Shown here one piece after another: positions 17,578 through 27,148 of a DNA stretch of 64,000 nt. How positions within the stretch are numbered: the first letter of the stretch is position 1; each line of letters starts with the position of its first letter. This DNA comes from Vibrio sp. qd031 (GTDB taxonomy: Bacteria > Pseudomonadota > Gammaproteobacteria > Enterobacterales > Vibrionaceae): contig NZ_JXQD01000025.1 in the NCBI RefSeq assembly GCF_002100145.1, forward strand, positions 778,166-842,165. The letters run 5' to 3'. The notes beneath the pieces were generated by a model. It saw only the letters and a list, made by a program, of their open reading frames with translations. It was not told the origin of the DNA and ran no database searches. The position numbers were made by a program, and so were the translations under genes.

Positions 17578-17922
17578 ATGGTTGTAGAAAGTGAAGGCTA
17601 TCATTCACTTATTGAGTACTTAGCCACCAGTTTATCTCTATTTGCCAGCTCCCAAGGCGATGTGGGTACAGAAACCGTAGAAGAGATCGTCACCGACATG
17701 ATTTCTTCAAACATCATGGCATTATTCGAACAAAACCCATCCATGCACACCAGTATTCGCTTTCAATTACTAAAAGAAGTGGACGCGTTGGTCGCGGACC
17801 TTGCAGAGATATTAAGCAGTGTTTGGAACAAGCCAGCAACGAACCAACAAGTCGAATTTCTAGAAGACTATGTTGGCCTTATCAAGAATATGTTTGATTC
17901 GGCCGTTACCGTATACGATTAG
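17578..17922 (+). CDS. DUF3802 family small protein
   Basis: A 114-residue acidic, helical protein (MVVESEGYHSLIEYLATSLSLF...) that I recognise as the Vibrio family DUF3802; the family name is from memory. It has no signal peptide, membrane segment or metal motif. AAGGAGTCATT precedes the ATG. As third gene of the receiver-CheC/GGEEF operon it may be an adaptor or regulator of that module, which is inference. Its last four bases overlap the convergent lipoprotein gene. Confidence 0.7.
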   Translation: MVVESEGYHSLIEYLATSLSLFASSQGDVGTETVEEIVTDMISSNIMALFEQNPSMHTSIRFQLLKEVDALVADLAEILSSVWNKPATNQQVEFLEDYVGLIKNMFDSAVTVYD

Positions 17923-18449
17923 CGATTGTCTGGTCGTCTAAAGCTTTCAAAGTGCTGACGCCAGTAGGGCGTGGTCAACGAAGAGATGATCACTCCTTTG
18001 GATGTTGAAGCATGCAAAAAATCATAACTGCCCAAATATACCCCAACGTGACGCTGTTTTACCCCAGTTCTAAAAAAGACCAGATCGCCGACTTGAACCT
18101 GACTGTTTGGTACTTCGTTAGACGCTTGCCATTGTTTTCTGGTGGTTCTTGGGAGCATGGTGTAGGACCATGAATTAGGGTAGCGCTGACCAAACTCCTG
18201 ATAGACTTGTTGCACAAACGCAGAACAGTCAATGCCGCTACGAGTGCTTCCGCCTAAGCGATAGGGAGTGCCTTTCCAAGCCTGATAACTATCCATAAAA
18301 CTGCCGTGCATTTGCTTGTGTTGATTCGTCAGGTCATTACTGGAAGTATAGAGATCATTAATTGGGTCGTTCGCACACCCTGATAAAAGCATTAAAGAGG
18401 CCACCAGCGCTGTTGCACTTAACGCACTTCGGTTTGATTTAACTGTCAT
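17919..18449 (-). CDS. NlpC/P60 (C40) peptidase lipoprotein
   Basis: A 176-residue probable murein endopeptidase of the NlpC/MepS type. A lipobox (MLLSGC) places the lipidated cysteine at residue 25. The C40 domain covers about 50-170 with catalytic C75 (RSGIDCSAF), a catalytic His in QRHVGVYLG and a third polar residue in FLHAST. It would cleave peptide cross-links in peptidoglycan from the inner leaflet of the outer membrane. It stands 18 bp after the sterol desaturase-like gene on the same strand. Confidence 0.9.
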   Translation of the reverse strand: MTVKSNRSALSATALVASLMLLSGCANDPINDLYTSSNDLTNQHKQMHGSFMDSYQAWKGTPYRLGGSTRSGIDCSAFVQQVYQEFGQRYPNSWSYTMLPRTTRKQWQASNEVPNSQVQVGDLVFFRTGVKQRHVGVYLGSYDFLHASTSKGVIISSLTTPYWRQHFESFRRPDNR

Positions 18450-18467
18450 GATGGTCCCCGTTTTACC

Positions 18468-19253
18468 TTATTTATCTCTAAAAGGCTGTGACATCATTCG
18501 ATGAACGGCCATTTCTTTAGGATCACGAAATTGATTGAGTCCAATGACCATGTCATTGTGACCCTGTTTTGGTTGCGCAACATAGGATCCAAATAGTTTG
18601 TCCCATATAGATAGGAAGAACCCATAGTTGGCATTGCACTCTTCACGAAATACCGAGTGATGCACGCGATGCATGTCGGGGGTAACGATCACCCACCTTA
18701 GAGTGCGATCGAGTGTGTGCTTTAGGTACAAGTTCGCATGATTGAACATAGCGCTGCTATTAAGTAGCGTTTCAAAAACAATCACTGCGATAGGGTCAAT
18801 CCCCAGCAAGCAAACCACGGCCATTTTAATGACCATTGAGAGGACTATTTCGATAGGGTGAAAGCGCAGCGCAGTGCTGGTGTCGAATTCGGTATCGGCA
18901 TGATGTACTTTGTGCAGTGACCACAACCAAGAGTAGGTGTGAAACACTCGATGTTGCCAATAAATCACCAGATCCAGTAGCACTATGCTCAAAACAAACT
19001 TAATTGGCACGGGAATGGTGAGTTGATGGAATAGTCCCAGTTGTTGGCTTTTTGCCCAAATTGCCACGTCATACGCTATCCACGGCAATACAATCCACAC
19101 AATCACAGTATTGAGCACCACCAAAGCAAAATTATTGAGTACTCGTTTGCCTGTCAACGGTGTAAATGGTCGACGAGGATTGATCCTTTCACTGACCAAT
19201 AACACGACTAACCAAACGATAAAGATTGTACCGCGAAGTGTCCCTGCATCCAT
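18468..19253 (-). CDS. Sterol desaturase/fatty-acid hydroxylase superfamily membrane protein
   Basis: 261 residues with about four membrane segments and the eight-histidine di-iron signature of the superfamily: HRVFH (about 105-109), HKVHH (118-122), HANLYLKH and MHRVHH (about 197-202). It should be an inner-membrane di-iron oxygenase acting on a lipid, but the substrate is unknown in bacteria like this. It is upstream of the NlpC-like gene, with which it may be cotranscribed. Confidence 0.87.
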   Translation of the reverse strand: MDAGTLRGTIFIVWLVVLLVSERINPRRPFTPLTGKRVLNNFALVVLNTVIVWIVLPWIAYDVAIWAKSQQLGLFHQLTIPVPIKFVLSIVLLDLVIYWQHRVFHTYSWLWSLHKVHHADTEFDTSTALRFHPIEIVLSMVIKMAVVCLLGIDPIAVIVFETLLNSSAMFNHANLYLKHTLDRTLRWVIVTPDMHRVHHSVFREECNANYGFFLSIWDKLFGSYVAQPKQGHNDMVIGLNQFRDPKEMAVHRMMSQPFRDK

Positions 19254-19487
19254 ACGATTTGCCTTATTGAGCTAAACACACTCTGATTCTCCATCAAATG
19301 GACTTCGGTTGGCAACACAATTGAAGAAATGTTGTTCAAACGCACTTTTGTTCGGTCATTTATCTGCACAGCGTCACGGATTGCAGGCGTAGATATAAGG
19401 ATAATTTAGGGTTTGAGCCGTTCTGTCTGTGCCTGATCAGGGTTTAGCCAAAACGGTTTAATTGTACATACTAAGGAGAAACTGACC

Positions 19488-20399
19488 ATGTACTACGGTT
19501 TTGATGTCGGCGGCACTAAAATAGAGTTTGGTGCATTTGATAGTGATTTAAATCGCGTAGCCACAGAGCGCGTACCAACCCCTACAGATGACTATCAGCT
19601 GCTGATTGATACCCTTGTCGGTCTTATTGAAAAATACGACCAGCAATTCGGTGAGCAAGGTAAAATTGGTATTGGTCTTCCAGGTATGGAAAGTGCTGAA
19701 GATGGCACGGTTCTGACGGTTAATGTTCCTGCTGCAAAAGGCAAACCACTGCGCCGTGATCTTGAAGCAAAACTTACACGTCCTGTAAAGATTGAGAACG
19801 ATGCAAACTGCTTTGCACTGTCTGAAGCATGGGACGACGAGTTAAAAGACTCTCCATCAGTGCTAGGCCTGATCCTAGGTACGGGCTTTGGTGGTGGATT
19901 TATTTTTGACGGTAAAGTCTTCTCTGGCTATTCACACATTGCAGGAGAGTTAGGGCACACACGCTTACCTATCGATGCTTGGTTCCATCTTGGTGATAAC
20001 GCACCACTGCTGGGTTGCGGCTGTGGTAAAAAAGGGTGCCTAGACAGTTACCTTTCAGGTCGTGGTTTTGAGCTGATCTACGAGCATTACTATGGTGAGA
20101 AGAAAAAAGCCATTGATATTATTGGCGAGTATAACAATCAAGAGCCTAAAGCCCTTGAGCACGTGGATCGCTTTATGGAGCTGCTGGCCATTTGTTTTGC
20201 TAATATCTTCACAGCCAATGACCCACATGTTGTCGCTCTAGGTGGTGGTTTATCTAACTTTGAATTGATCTACGAAGAAATGCCTAAGCGTATTCCTAAG
20301 TACCTGATGTCTGTTGGACGCGTGCCTCGCATCATGAAAGCGAAACACGGTGACTCGGGTGGTGTTCGCGGAGCTGCATTCCTAAATATTAAAGATTAA
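19488..20399 (+). CDS. nagK: N-acetylglucosamine kinase
   Basis: A ROK-family sugar kinase (303 residues) that phosphorylates GlcNAc released in wall recycling or chitin use. Seen are the ATP-binding DVGGTK (6-11), the sugar-binding blocks GIGLPGMES and [12 protein letters not shown] (catalytic Asp), [13 protein letters not shown], and the zinc site [17 protein letters not shown] in which the family Glu/Asp is Asp. AAGGAGAAACTGACC precedes the ATG. It is followed by a strong terminator. cobB lies 4 kb away; in E. coli nagK and cobB are adjacent. Confidence 0.92.
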   Translation: MYYGFDVGGTKIEFGAFDSDLNRVATERVPTPTDDYQLLIDTLVGLIEKYDQQFGEQGKIGIGLPGMESAEDGTVLTVNVPAAKGKPLRRDLEAKLTRPVKIENDANCFALSEAWDDELKDSPSVLGLILGTGFGGGFIFDGKVFSGYSHIAGELGHTRLPIDAWFHLGDNAPLLGCGCGKKGCLDSYLSGRGFELIYEHYYGEKKKAIDIIGEYNNQEPKALEHVDRFMELLAICFANIFTANDPHVVALGGGLSNFELIYEEMPKRIPKYLMSVGRVPRIMKAKHGDSGGVRGAAFLNIKD

Positions 20400-20418
20400 C
20401 TTTTAGTTATGCCTGCCA

Positions 20419-20447
20419 AAAAGCCAGAGTGAATCACTCTGGCTTTT
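20419..20447 (+). terminator. Rho-independent terminator after nagK
   Basis: AAAAAGCCAGAGTGA pairs with TCACTCTGGCTTTTT. It probably also ends the convergent DUF2960 transcript. Confidence 0.88.
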
Positions 20448-20469
20448 TGCTTTTCACTATAATCAATGA

Positions 20470-20739
20470 TTAAGCTTGGTTCTTTTTGCCCAATGGTTGG
20501 TTCACTTTTGGCTTTAGGCGAATAGTACCAAAGCCTAACTTTCTAAAATGTGTATCTCGGTAATCTCTGACGGCCTTGGTGTCAGCTACGGCCTCTAGCT
20601 GCTTTTCCATCTTTAGATAGTCGGTAATGTCGATGCCTTCTTCTTTAGCCACGGCTTCGTGTATCGAGTGAAACTGTTGATAAGAAAAGAGCAATTCTTT
20701 AGATTCTTTTTTGTAAACATATTCAATGATACGAGCCAT
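20470..20739 (-). CDS. DUF2960 family small protein
   Basis: An 89-residue basic protein (MARIIEYVYKKESKELLFSYQ...) that I recognise as DUF2960, a family found mainly in Vibrio and relatives (name from memory). It has no membrane segment or known motif. Function unknown. Confidence 0.65.
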   Translation of the reverse strand: MARIIEYVYKKESKELLFSYQQFHSIHEAVAKEEGIDITDYLKMEKQLEAVADTKAVRDYRDTHFRKLGFGTIRLKPKVNQPLGKKNQA

Positions 20740-20827
20740 ACCGATTACCTGTTTGAAATTGAGTGAATGCGAGTGCAGGGCGGCGATTATCCCCGAATTA
20801 GCGCTAAGTTCAACCCTTTATTGCCCA

Positions 20828-21718
20828 TCAGTTTGGCTGATAGTTTATTTGTGCGGTCGCAATCCTCGGCGCTGCTATACCGTGTTTTTGGAACTCTTCC
20901 ATAACTCGCAGCGTAATATCGGTTTCAAACAACTTTTCGTAGGCGGTATCGACCACATACGCCTTACAGGTCAGTTGGATGGCTAAGTAATTGTCGGTGA
21001 TGGTTTGTTTTACTAACACTACAACGGGTTTAGGAAGGTGAATGTATCGGCTCGAGGACGCGGCTTCTTGAATCAAAGTACGCGCAAGATTGATATCTTG
21101 ATCCAGTCCTACAAAGAAGGGAATGACGACTTGCATATCGAGCGCACCATAGTTGCCACTTACCACGACTTCGTTTAAAAATTTGTTGTTGGGTATGGTG
21201 ATGATATCGTCATTCAGCGTACGCATTCTCACAGACCGTAAGCCAATGGTCGTAATATCGCCGTAATTCCCTTCAAATGTGACCCTGTCACCCACCTGAA
21301 ACGGACGATCAATCATAACCGTTAGCCCTGCAATGAACGACGCTGCCAAATCTTTTAAAGCAAAACCAACCGATACCGCTAGTGTGCCGCCAATCAGAGC
21401 CAATATGTGATCGTTGATTCGAAAACTAATCATGAACACAACCAAGCCCGACGAAACGTACATAAAGAATTGAAAGAACGACTGGGCTTTTTGAAGCACC
21501 ATGCGATATTGGACAAACTGGTTACTCACGTTCTCTACCACCGAATCAATAAAGCGCAGCAGCAACCAGGTTGCAAACACAATGACCATAGAAAAGAACA
21601 CACCACTCCAACGGATAAGGCTGGCAAATTGCTGCAAGCTTTCAACGTCTGGTATGGCTTCGGTTGCAAACACTGTCGACGAAAACAGTACGGTAAGAAG
21701 AGCAATGAGATTACGCAT
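20828..21718 (-). CDS. Mechanosensitive ion channel, MscS family
   Basis: A 296-residue inner-membrane channel. A signal-like N-terminus (MRNLIALLTVLFSSTVFA) is followed by three membrane segments and the MscS beta domain, with the hallmark MIDRPFQVGDRVTFEGNYGDITTIGLRSVRMRTLNDDIITIPNNKF (positions about 137-182). It should release solutes on hypo-osmotic shock. Only 1 bp separates it from the upstream membrane NTPase-like gene, so the two are almost certainly cotranscribed and may act together. Confidence 0.9.
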   Translation of the reverse strand: MRNLIALLTVLFSSTVFATEAIPDVESLQQFASLIRWSGVFFSMVIVFATWLLLRFIDSVVENVSNQFVQYRMVLQKAQSFFQFFMYVSSGLVVFMISFRINDHILALIGGTLAVSVGFALKDLAASFIAGLTVMIDRPFQVGDRVTFEGNYGDITTIGLRSVRMRTLNDDIITIPNNKFLNEVVVSGNYGALDMQVVIPFFVGLDQDINLARTLIQEAASSSRYIHLPKPVVVLVKQTITDNYLAIQLTCKAYVVDTAYEKLFETDITLRVMEEFQKHGIAAPRIATAQINYQPN

Positions 21719-21719
21719 A

Positions 21720-24068
21720 TTATTTTACCAACAAGTGCTGACGATGAAGGACATTTGTGATTTGTCGAAACCAGTGATCGGAGACTCTGGCTTTATCGTC
21801 AGACCACTCAATGTATCCGCGTGATTGAAAGTAGCGCAAAGTCCCAAGCACTTCGGCCACAGAAAGCTGGGTGCATCGTGACAGCTCTTCTTGGCTGGCG
21901 ACTTCTAACTGCACTATAGACCTCAACACTGCAAGCATCGGTTTGGGCATTTTCTCAAGCTCATCGGCTTCTGGAGCTTGAAATAGCCTAACGACCACTT
22001 GTTGCGTTGATTTATCTCGTCTAAGTGAGTAACGGAAGAATCGTAATGCCACAGTTGGGTTGCCATCGGCGTAGTGCCACAGAATTCGGTAAAATCCCGT
22101 TTGAGCGCGCTGCTCGTCATCCATATCTTCATGGTCCCACTGCTTTGGTACGCTTAAACCCTCAAAGGAGAGCGGGTAGGCAGGATCGGATGACACTCTG
22201 CTGCGTAATAGTTCTGCCATCTGAGCCTCACTCCATTTAGGCAAGAAAGCGACCCAATCAAAAAGCAAACGCTCGCCCCGTGCTCGGTCGACAAATCGCC
22301 AACTCGACTTCTCGATAGCCAGCATGCAGCGATGGTTCTGTTGAGATTGACGCAAAAGATTAGTGACTTTTAGCAGGTCGTTAAGCCCACCAACCATTGG
22401 CTTAACCAACCGTTGAGCATTGTCTATAGCAAACAGATACGTGTGTTCACTGCTCCTCAAGTGCGCAAGGATCTCGGTATCAGTAGCGTCGTCACCAAGA
22501 CCTAGCTGCAACGACATTTGCTTCATTAACTCTTGATAACCAGCATAGGGAGAGTTCAAATAGATAGGCGTTGCACGTTTAACTTTGTGCAAAAGTTGCT
22601 TCATGAATGTTGTGACACCAACACCTCGCTCTCCTGATATCACCACAACTGCGGGACTTTCGCTTAGCACATATTTACCAACTTGCTTTAACTCGGGTTG
22701 AGCATATTGAATCAGTGTACTGTCTTCATTGCCTGGCAAAACATAGCGAAACACTTCCTCGCCTCGAACACGCTTTAATGTGCCTTGTTTTTGCTCATTG
22801 GAGTGCTGTTTGGCCACTTCTATTTTGAATAGATACGCGAGCGCTTGGCTAAAGAATGTGAATCGAGATAACACTGCTACAACGGAGTGTTGAATATTCG
22901 AATAGCCAATCCACACAATGCCTATGGTTGTCGCTAACCAGCTTATTAGCGGCGTTTTTTGGCGCTTCTCAGCCCAAAGTACCCATACAGGTTTGTCCTT
23001 CACTTCTGATAACATTTCAAAGGTTAGAGGGCGCCATTTCCTTAACACTTTAATCGTTACCAAAGCAAACCAAAACCAAACCAAAGATAGGATCCAATAG
23101 TATATGGTGGTTTGACCTAACATCCGCTCGGCAATTTGCAGCGTCACCCCCACCAAGATAAAGCTCCAAATATACCAACGAACAGTGCTCAGCCTTAACG
23201 CCGTGATAGCGGGAGATCGGCGTCTACTATTTCGATAGACAAACTCTAAGATAAAGCTTATCGCTATTGAGCCTCCCAAGATCCACCAAGTAAAGATTTC
23301 CAATACTGCCAATTGAGATAAGCTAGGAATGCTCGACAATAGACGTAATGTCGCGGTAAGAGCCAATAACCAAGCGATAGAGTTTGCTGCGCGGCTCACA
23401 TACCAGATTAAACGAACCCATAAGCCCGGTTTTGCGGTTGAGTCGATTAAGTGGGTTTTGAACAACGTGATCAGGCGCTTGCTGTTGGACAACCACCACA
23501 TTAGAACGCCAATCACAGATAATACTTTTAGCGCAATCCAAATAACGGGAATAGGAGAGATGAAAAGATCGGCGATAAGCTTTTTGAAACTTCGAATTTG
23601 AGAGTACACAATATACTGAGCGTTCAACTGCGCAATATCGAGCTCAAGTTTAAACTGAAGCACACCAGAGGGACCAAAACCCGTCACCTGTGTTTGCACA
23701 TCAGACGACGACCTCGCTAATAACGCCTCTTTAGATGTGCCAATCAAGCGTAAGTTATAACTTAAGTTTTCTAATTCGTGCCAGCCAATAATGTCTTGAC
23801 GGTACTCTTTAATCCCTTTAGAAAACTTGTCTCTATAGACCGATTGCAGTTCGATGCTATCACCAAGCAAGCGATGAATCTCAGACTGGTGACTGGCCTC
23901 CAGAAACGCAGGATCAGGCAGTTCAAGACGTTTCTGCTGTAAGGCTTTAACATCCTTTGAAGCAACTGCGGCCTGATCGGCATTCAGATCAATGGCGAAA
24001 CTAGGCACGCTAGCCAAAAACAGCAAGCAATACAATAAGGTTTTCAACTGCAAACTTAAATTAGGCAT
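21720..24068 (-). CDS. Membrane protein with degenerate P-loop NTPase domain, partner of an MscS channel
   Basis: A 782-residue protein of unknown function. It begins with a signal peptide (through about residue 25) and a periplasmic helical region (26-160), then about six membrane segments (about 165-410). The cytoplasmic half carries an AAA-like NTPase domain and a C-terminal winged-helix-like tail. The P-loop reads GERGVGVTT at residues 479-487: the usual Lys is V485. The Walker-B-like strand is TYLFAIDNAQRL at about 540-551. It may bind rather than hydrolyse nucleotide. The tight pairing with the MscS gene suggests a gating or anchoring role, which is inference. Confidence 0.72.
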   Translation of the reverse strand: MPNLSLQLKTLLYCLLFLASVPSFAIDLNADQAAVASKDVKALQQKRLELPDPAFLEASHQSEIHRLLGDSIELQSVYRDKFSKGIKEYRQDIIGWHELENLSYNLRLIGTSKEALLARSSSDVQTQVTGFGPSGVLQFKLELDIAQLNAQYIVYSQIRSFKKLIADLFISPIPVIWIALKVLSVIGVLMWWLSNSKRLITLFKTHLIDSTAKPGLWVRLIWYVSRAANSIAWLLALTATLRLLSSIPSLSQLAVLEIFTWWILGGSIAISFILEFVYRNSRRRSPAITALRLSTVRWYIWSFILVGVTLQIAERMLGQTTIYYWILSLVWFWFALVTIKVLRKWRPLTFEMLSEVKDKPVWVLWAEKRQKTPLISWLATTIGIVWIGYSNIQHSVVAVLSRFTFFSQALAYLFKIEVAKQHSNEQKQGTLKRVRGEEVFRYVLPGNEDSTLIQYAQPELKQVGKYVLSESPAVVVISGERGVGVTTFMKQLLHKVKRATPIYLNSPYAGYQELMKQMSLQLGLGDDATDTEILAHLRSSEHTYLFAIDNAQRLVKPMVGGLNDLLKVTNLLRQSQQNHRCMLAIEKSSWRFVDRARGERLLFDWVAFLPKWSEAQMAELLRSRVSSDPAYPLSFEGLSVPKQWDHEDMDDEQRAQTGFYRILWHYADGNPTVALRFFRYSLRRDKSTQQVVVRLFQAPEADELEKMPKPMLAVLRSIVQLEVASQEELSRCTQLSVAEVLGTLRYFQSRGYIEWSDDKARVSDHWFRQITNVLHRQHLLVK

Positions 24069-24250
24069 ACTTAGCGCTATAAGTGGATGATTATAGGTAA
24101 ATTTTAGTCAGCCACTGGCAAAAAGCGAACACCGGTCGCAAAAAATGTCTTTTTCACTAAAGGTGCGACCAAGGTCTAAGTGCAATAGGTTTCTTTAAAG
24201 CCATGCTCTTGATATGGTTATAGTGAGGTCATAGAGGTGGGAGTTCAGGG

Positions 24251-24955
24251 ATGGCAACCTTCAACAATATCGTAATACTAACGGGTGCAGGTATCTCTGC
24301 AGAGTCGGGGATCAAAACATTTCGTACCCATGATGGACTGTGGGAAAATCACCGTATCGAAGATGTGGCGACACCTGAAGGTTTCCACGCAAACCCAGAT
24401 CTTGTTCAACAATTTTACAATAAACGACGCAAAGGTTTGTTGGATCCCGCTATTGCTCCTAACCCAGCGCACGAAGCGCTGGCACAGCTAGAGCAGAGTA
24501 TCGACGGCTCTGTGTTGTTGGTCACTCAAAATATCGATAACTTGCACGAACGTGCTGGAAGTTCAAATATCGTGCACATGCATGGGGAACTACTGAAAGC
24601 GCAGTGCAGTGTAAGCGGCCAGGTGATTGTGCAGGAGGGTGACCTTACAACGGGTGACCTTTGCCATTGCTGCCAAATACCGGCGCAAATGAGGCCCCAT
24701 GTAGTATGGTTTGGCGAAATGCCGCTGCAGCTTAACCGCATCTACGACGCGTTAAGTCAAGCTGATCTCTTTATCTCTATTGGCACGTCCGGGGTTGTCT
24801 ATCCGGCAGCGGGGTTCGTTCACGAAGCGAGAGCGCATGGTGCGCATACCATCGAGTTAAACCTCGAACCTAGTGCACTAGAAAGTGAGTTTGCTGAAAA
24901 GCGGTACGGAAAAGCGAGCCAAGTGGTGCCAGAGCTCATTGCAGAAATTATTTAG
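24251..24955 (+). CDS. cobB: NAD-dependent protein deacylase (sirtuin) CobB
   Basis: A 234-residue class III sirtuin that removes acetyl and succinyl groups from lysines, for example on acetyl-CoA synthetase. It has the NAD-binding [14 protein letters not shown], the [13 protein letters not shown] block, catalytic His in VHMHGEL, a zinc site (CSVSG...CHCC) with the same partial first pair as E. coli CobB, and the Y-x-x-R acyl-binding motif in FYNKRR. The length equals the short CobB form. It is transcribed alone, divergent from the ATPase/MscS pair. Confidence 0.93.
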   Translation: MATFNNIVILTGAGISAESGIKTFRTHDGLWENHRIEDVATPEGFHANPDLVQQFYNKRRKGLLDPAIAPNPAHEALAQLEQSIDGSVLLVTQNIDNLHERAGSSNIVHMHGELLKAQCSVSGQVIVQEGDLTTGDLCHCCQIPAQMRPHVVWFGEMPLQLNRIYDALSQADLFISIGTSGVVYPAAGFVHEARAHGAHTIELNLEPSALESEFAEKRYGKASQVVPELIAEII

Positions 24956-24997
24956 ACTATTTTAATGTCCAATGTCTAATCGGTAACGGAAGATCGA

Positions 24998-26029
24998 CTA
25001 GTAGGCCAATCGTTCATGCTCTTCACATAAGGCATCAAAGTACTCTTTATAGAGTTCGCTTTTGCCTGCATATTCTTCAAGATTTCTGAACTCTGTCGAC
25101 TTGTTTGCAGGTGGGTATAAGTTAGGGTCACCGGTAAAGTGAGCAGGTAAAATGTCATTACTCGCAGTAATTGCGCTGACCCGTCGATACGACAACGCAT
25201 ACTCCGCGGCGTTGCTTCCCGTTACTAACCACTTGAGCGCTTCTATGCTTTGCTTGCGACTCAATGCCCCCTTTGGCACCGAAAAGCCATAGGTGGTACG
25301 AATAATCGGGTCTAGGTCCCACAGCATTTTCATTGGCGATCCTTCTTGGGTCACAGAGTACACGCCACTGCTTGTACTCATACCAACAACAATTTCACCG
25401 GACAAAAACGCCATTTCGATCTCAGTACTGCTAGAAATCTCATGTATGTTCGGCAACCAGTTTTCGAGCAGTTTATAAGCCGAATGGATCTCTAAGGGAT
25501 TAGTCGTATCCAATTCATAGCCAAGCATATGTAACGCTACGACAAATAATGACTGATAGTCTTTTGTGATCGCAATTTGATCAGACCATTGCGTATCCCA
25601 AGCATCCGTCCAATTGCTTATGAGCGACTCTGGCAACATGTCAACATTGATCGCCAAGCTCGTGAAATCGACACTGTATGGGTAGAAACGATGTGAAGAA
25701 ACCGTCTCTTTATCAACGTATTGCCAATTATCTGTCTGCCAGTCAACGTCGCTGTCGATAACCTCAACTTTCGATTGAGGCAATTGACGGTAGTGATTTT
25801 TGCTTATTAACATTAAATCAACTTGGCGCTCTTTGAGGTAAGTATCGATATCCTCAAAGCTATCGGCCTGAATTTGAGAAACAGGGCGCTCTAGCAAAAC
25901 ACTAAGACGTTCCGATTGAGAGTCGGTAAGAGGGTGCTGTTCATAGACGATGACAAACTCAGAACTCGCTAAAACCGCTTGTGGAAACAAGGGTAGGATC
26001 AACAAAGAGAGTCTTAAAGGGCTTATCAT
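24998..26029 (-). CDS. PotD-like periplasmic solute-binding protein
   Basis: A 343-residue secreted protein (signal peptide MISPLRLSLLILPLFPQAVLA) related to spermidine/putrescine-binding PotD proteins: NVDMLPESLISNWTDAWD, the hinge-region GEIVVGMSTSSGVYSV, the GFSVPKGALSRKQSIEALKWL block and the KSELYKEYFDALCE end. No permease or ATPase genes are adjacent, so it is an orphan. It may serve a potABC system elsewhere or act as a sensor, like NspS in V. cholerae, although no NspS partner gene lies here. Polyamine binding itself is not shown. Confidence 0.78.
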   Translation of the reverse strand: MISPLRLSLLILPLFPQAVLASSEFVIVYEQHPLTDSQSERLSVLLERPVSQIQADSFEDIDTYLKERQVDLMLISKNHYRQLPQSKVEVIDSDVDWQTDNWQYVDKETVSSHRFYPYSVDFTSLAINVDMLPESLISNWTDAWDTQWSDQIAITKDYQSLFVVALHMLGYELDTTNPLEIHSAYKLLENWLPNIHEISSSTEIEMAFLSGEIVVGMSTSSGVYSVTQEGSPMKMLWDLDPIIRTTYGFSVPKGALSRKQSIEALKWLVTGSNAAEYALSYRRVSAITASNDILPAHFTGDPNLYPPANKSTEFRNLEEYAGKSELYKEYFDALCEEHERLAY

Positions 26030-26261
26030 GTGGTTACGTTAACGACCTAATGTCAATGAATATAGGTTTGGCATTATATCCATGCCTACATAAGAATCAA
26101 ACTCATTTCACATTCTGTTAAGATTAAGTCATTGAGGTTCACATGTCGCATTGGCGGTCGTTTTTGTGACCATACAAAGTGCTGTACCTCATATTTTAGG
26201 TTTAGCTCAGCTCTAGACAAGGTATACTAGCGAGCATCTAAATCGAACTCTTATTGGCTTC

Positions 26262-27107
26262 ATGGACACACAAAGCACAAACAAAATTAATGTTGGGGGC
26301 AGCATAGACCGCGCCCTCAATGGAAAGTATTCACTCAAAGTGGGAGACATTCTTAGTGAGGCATGGAAACTAACGCTGCAACACTTTGCTCGATTTACTC
26401 CAGCTATCCTGCTGTTGATGCTGTTGCAATTGTCCATTTTTTACGCCGCACTTAAGCTTCAATTGGGCGATATTTGGGTGTTAATCGATGCCTTCGCCAA
26501 TATGGACTCACCCGTAGACGAAAGTATTTTTCAAGCCATATTTATGGCGAACTTTAGCTACGAAGTGATTAGCGCTCCTATTTTTGCAAGCCTTTGTATG
26601 ATGGCGATGAGCCATGCAACTGGGTTTAACACCAAGCTTTCGCACATTACTAAAGGGTTGGCCTTTACTGTCCCGGTTATTCTGGCAACGCTAGCCTCGC
26701 TTATTTTACAAGCGTCTTCTAGCAACTTAGTGCCTATGCTCTCTATCTACCTGTCTCTGGTGTTTAGTCACTCGGTATTGTTAATTTGTGAAAAACGCAT
26801 GTCACCAATGCGGTCACTGTGGTACTCACTGCGTGCCTGTAACCGTAAAATTTTGCCGCTGGCCGCGTTGTATAGCATTGTGGTGACCTTCGTTTTCTTA
26901 TCGATTGCCTTATATGGAATCGGCTTGGTTATTACGTTACCGTTATACTTCCACGTTAAAGCGATTATTTACCGTGAAATGTTTGGTATCACATTGACCG
27001 TTGTGGCAACAAAAGCAGATCCGTCGAGCACCACGCACACCGAATCACAGCCTAGTGAGCCTGACGTACAAAAGCCTTCTGGTGGAAATGATACTTTTGA
27101 CGCGTAA
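26262..27107 (+). CDS. Multi-pass inner-membrane protein of unknown function
   Basis: 281 residues with a cytoplasmic N-terminus of about 40, then about six membrane segments (roughly 45-65, 100-125, 135-155, 165-180, 205-235) and a polar acidic tail. The general shape resembles YciC-type membrane proteins, but I cannot assign a family. Its stop codon shares bases with an ATG that begins a longer form of the next gene; the two are probably cotranscribed. No clear Shine-Dalgarno sequence precedes the ATG. Confidence 0.65.
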   Translation: MDTQSTNKINVGGSIDRALNGKYSLKVGDILSEAWKLTLQHFARFTPAILLLMLLQLSIFYAALKLQLGDIWVLIDAFANMDSPVDESIFQAIFMANFSYEVISAPIFASLCMMAMSHATGFNTKLSHITKGLAFTVPVILATLASLILQASSSNLVPMLSIYLSLVFSHSVLLICEKRMSPMRSLWYSLRACNRKILPLAALYSIVVTFVFLSIALYGIGLVITLPLYFHVKAIIYREMFGITLTVVATKADPSSTTHTESQPSEPDVQKPSGGNDTFDA

Positions 27108-27148
27108 TGTCTCAGCAAAACACTCTCAAGACGGACAAGGAATATTCA

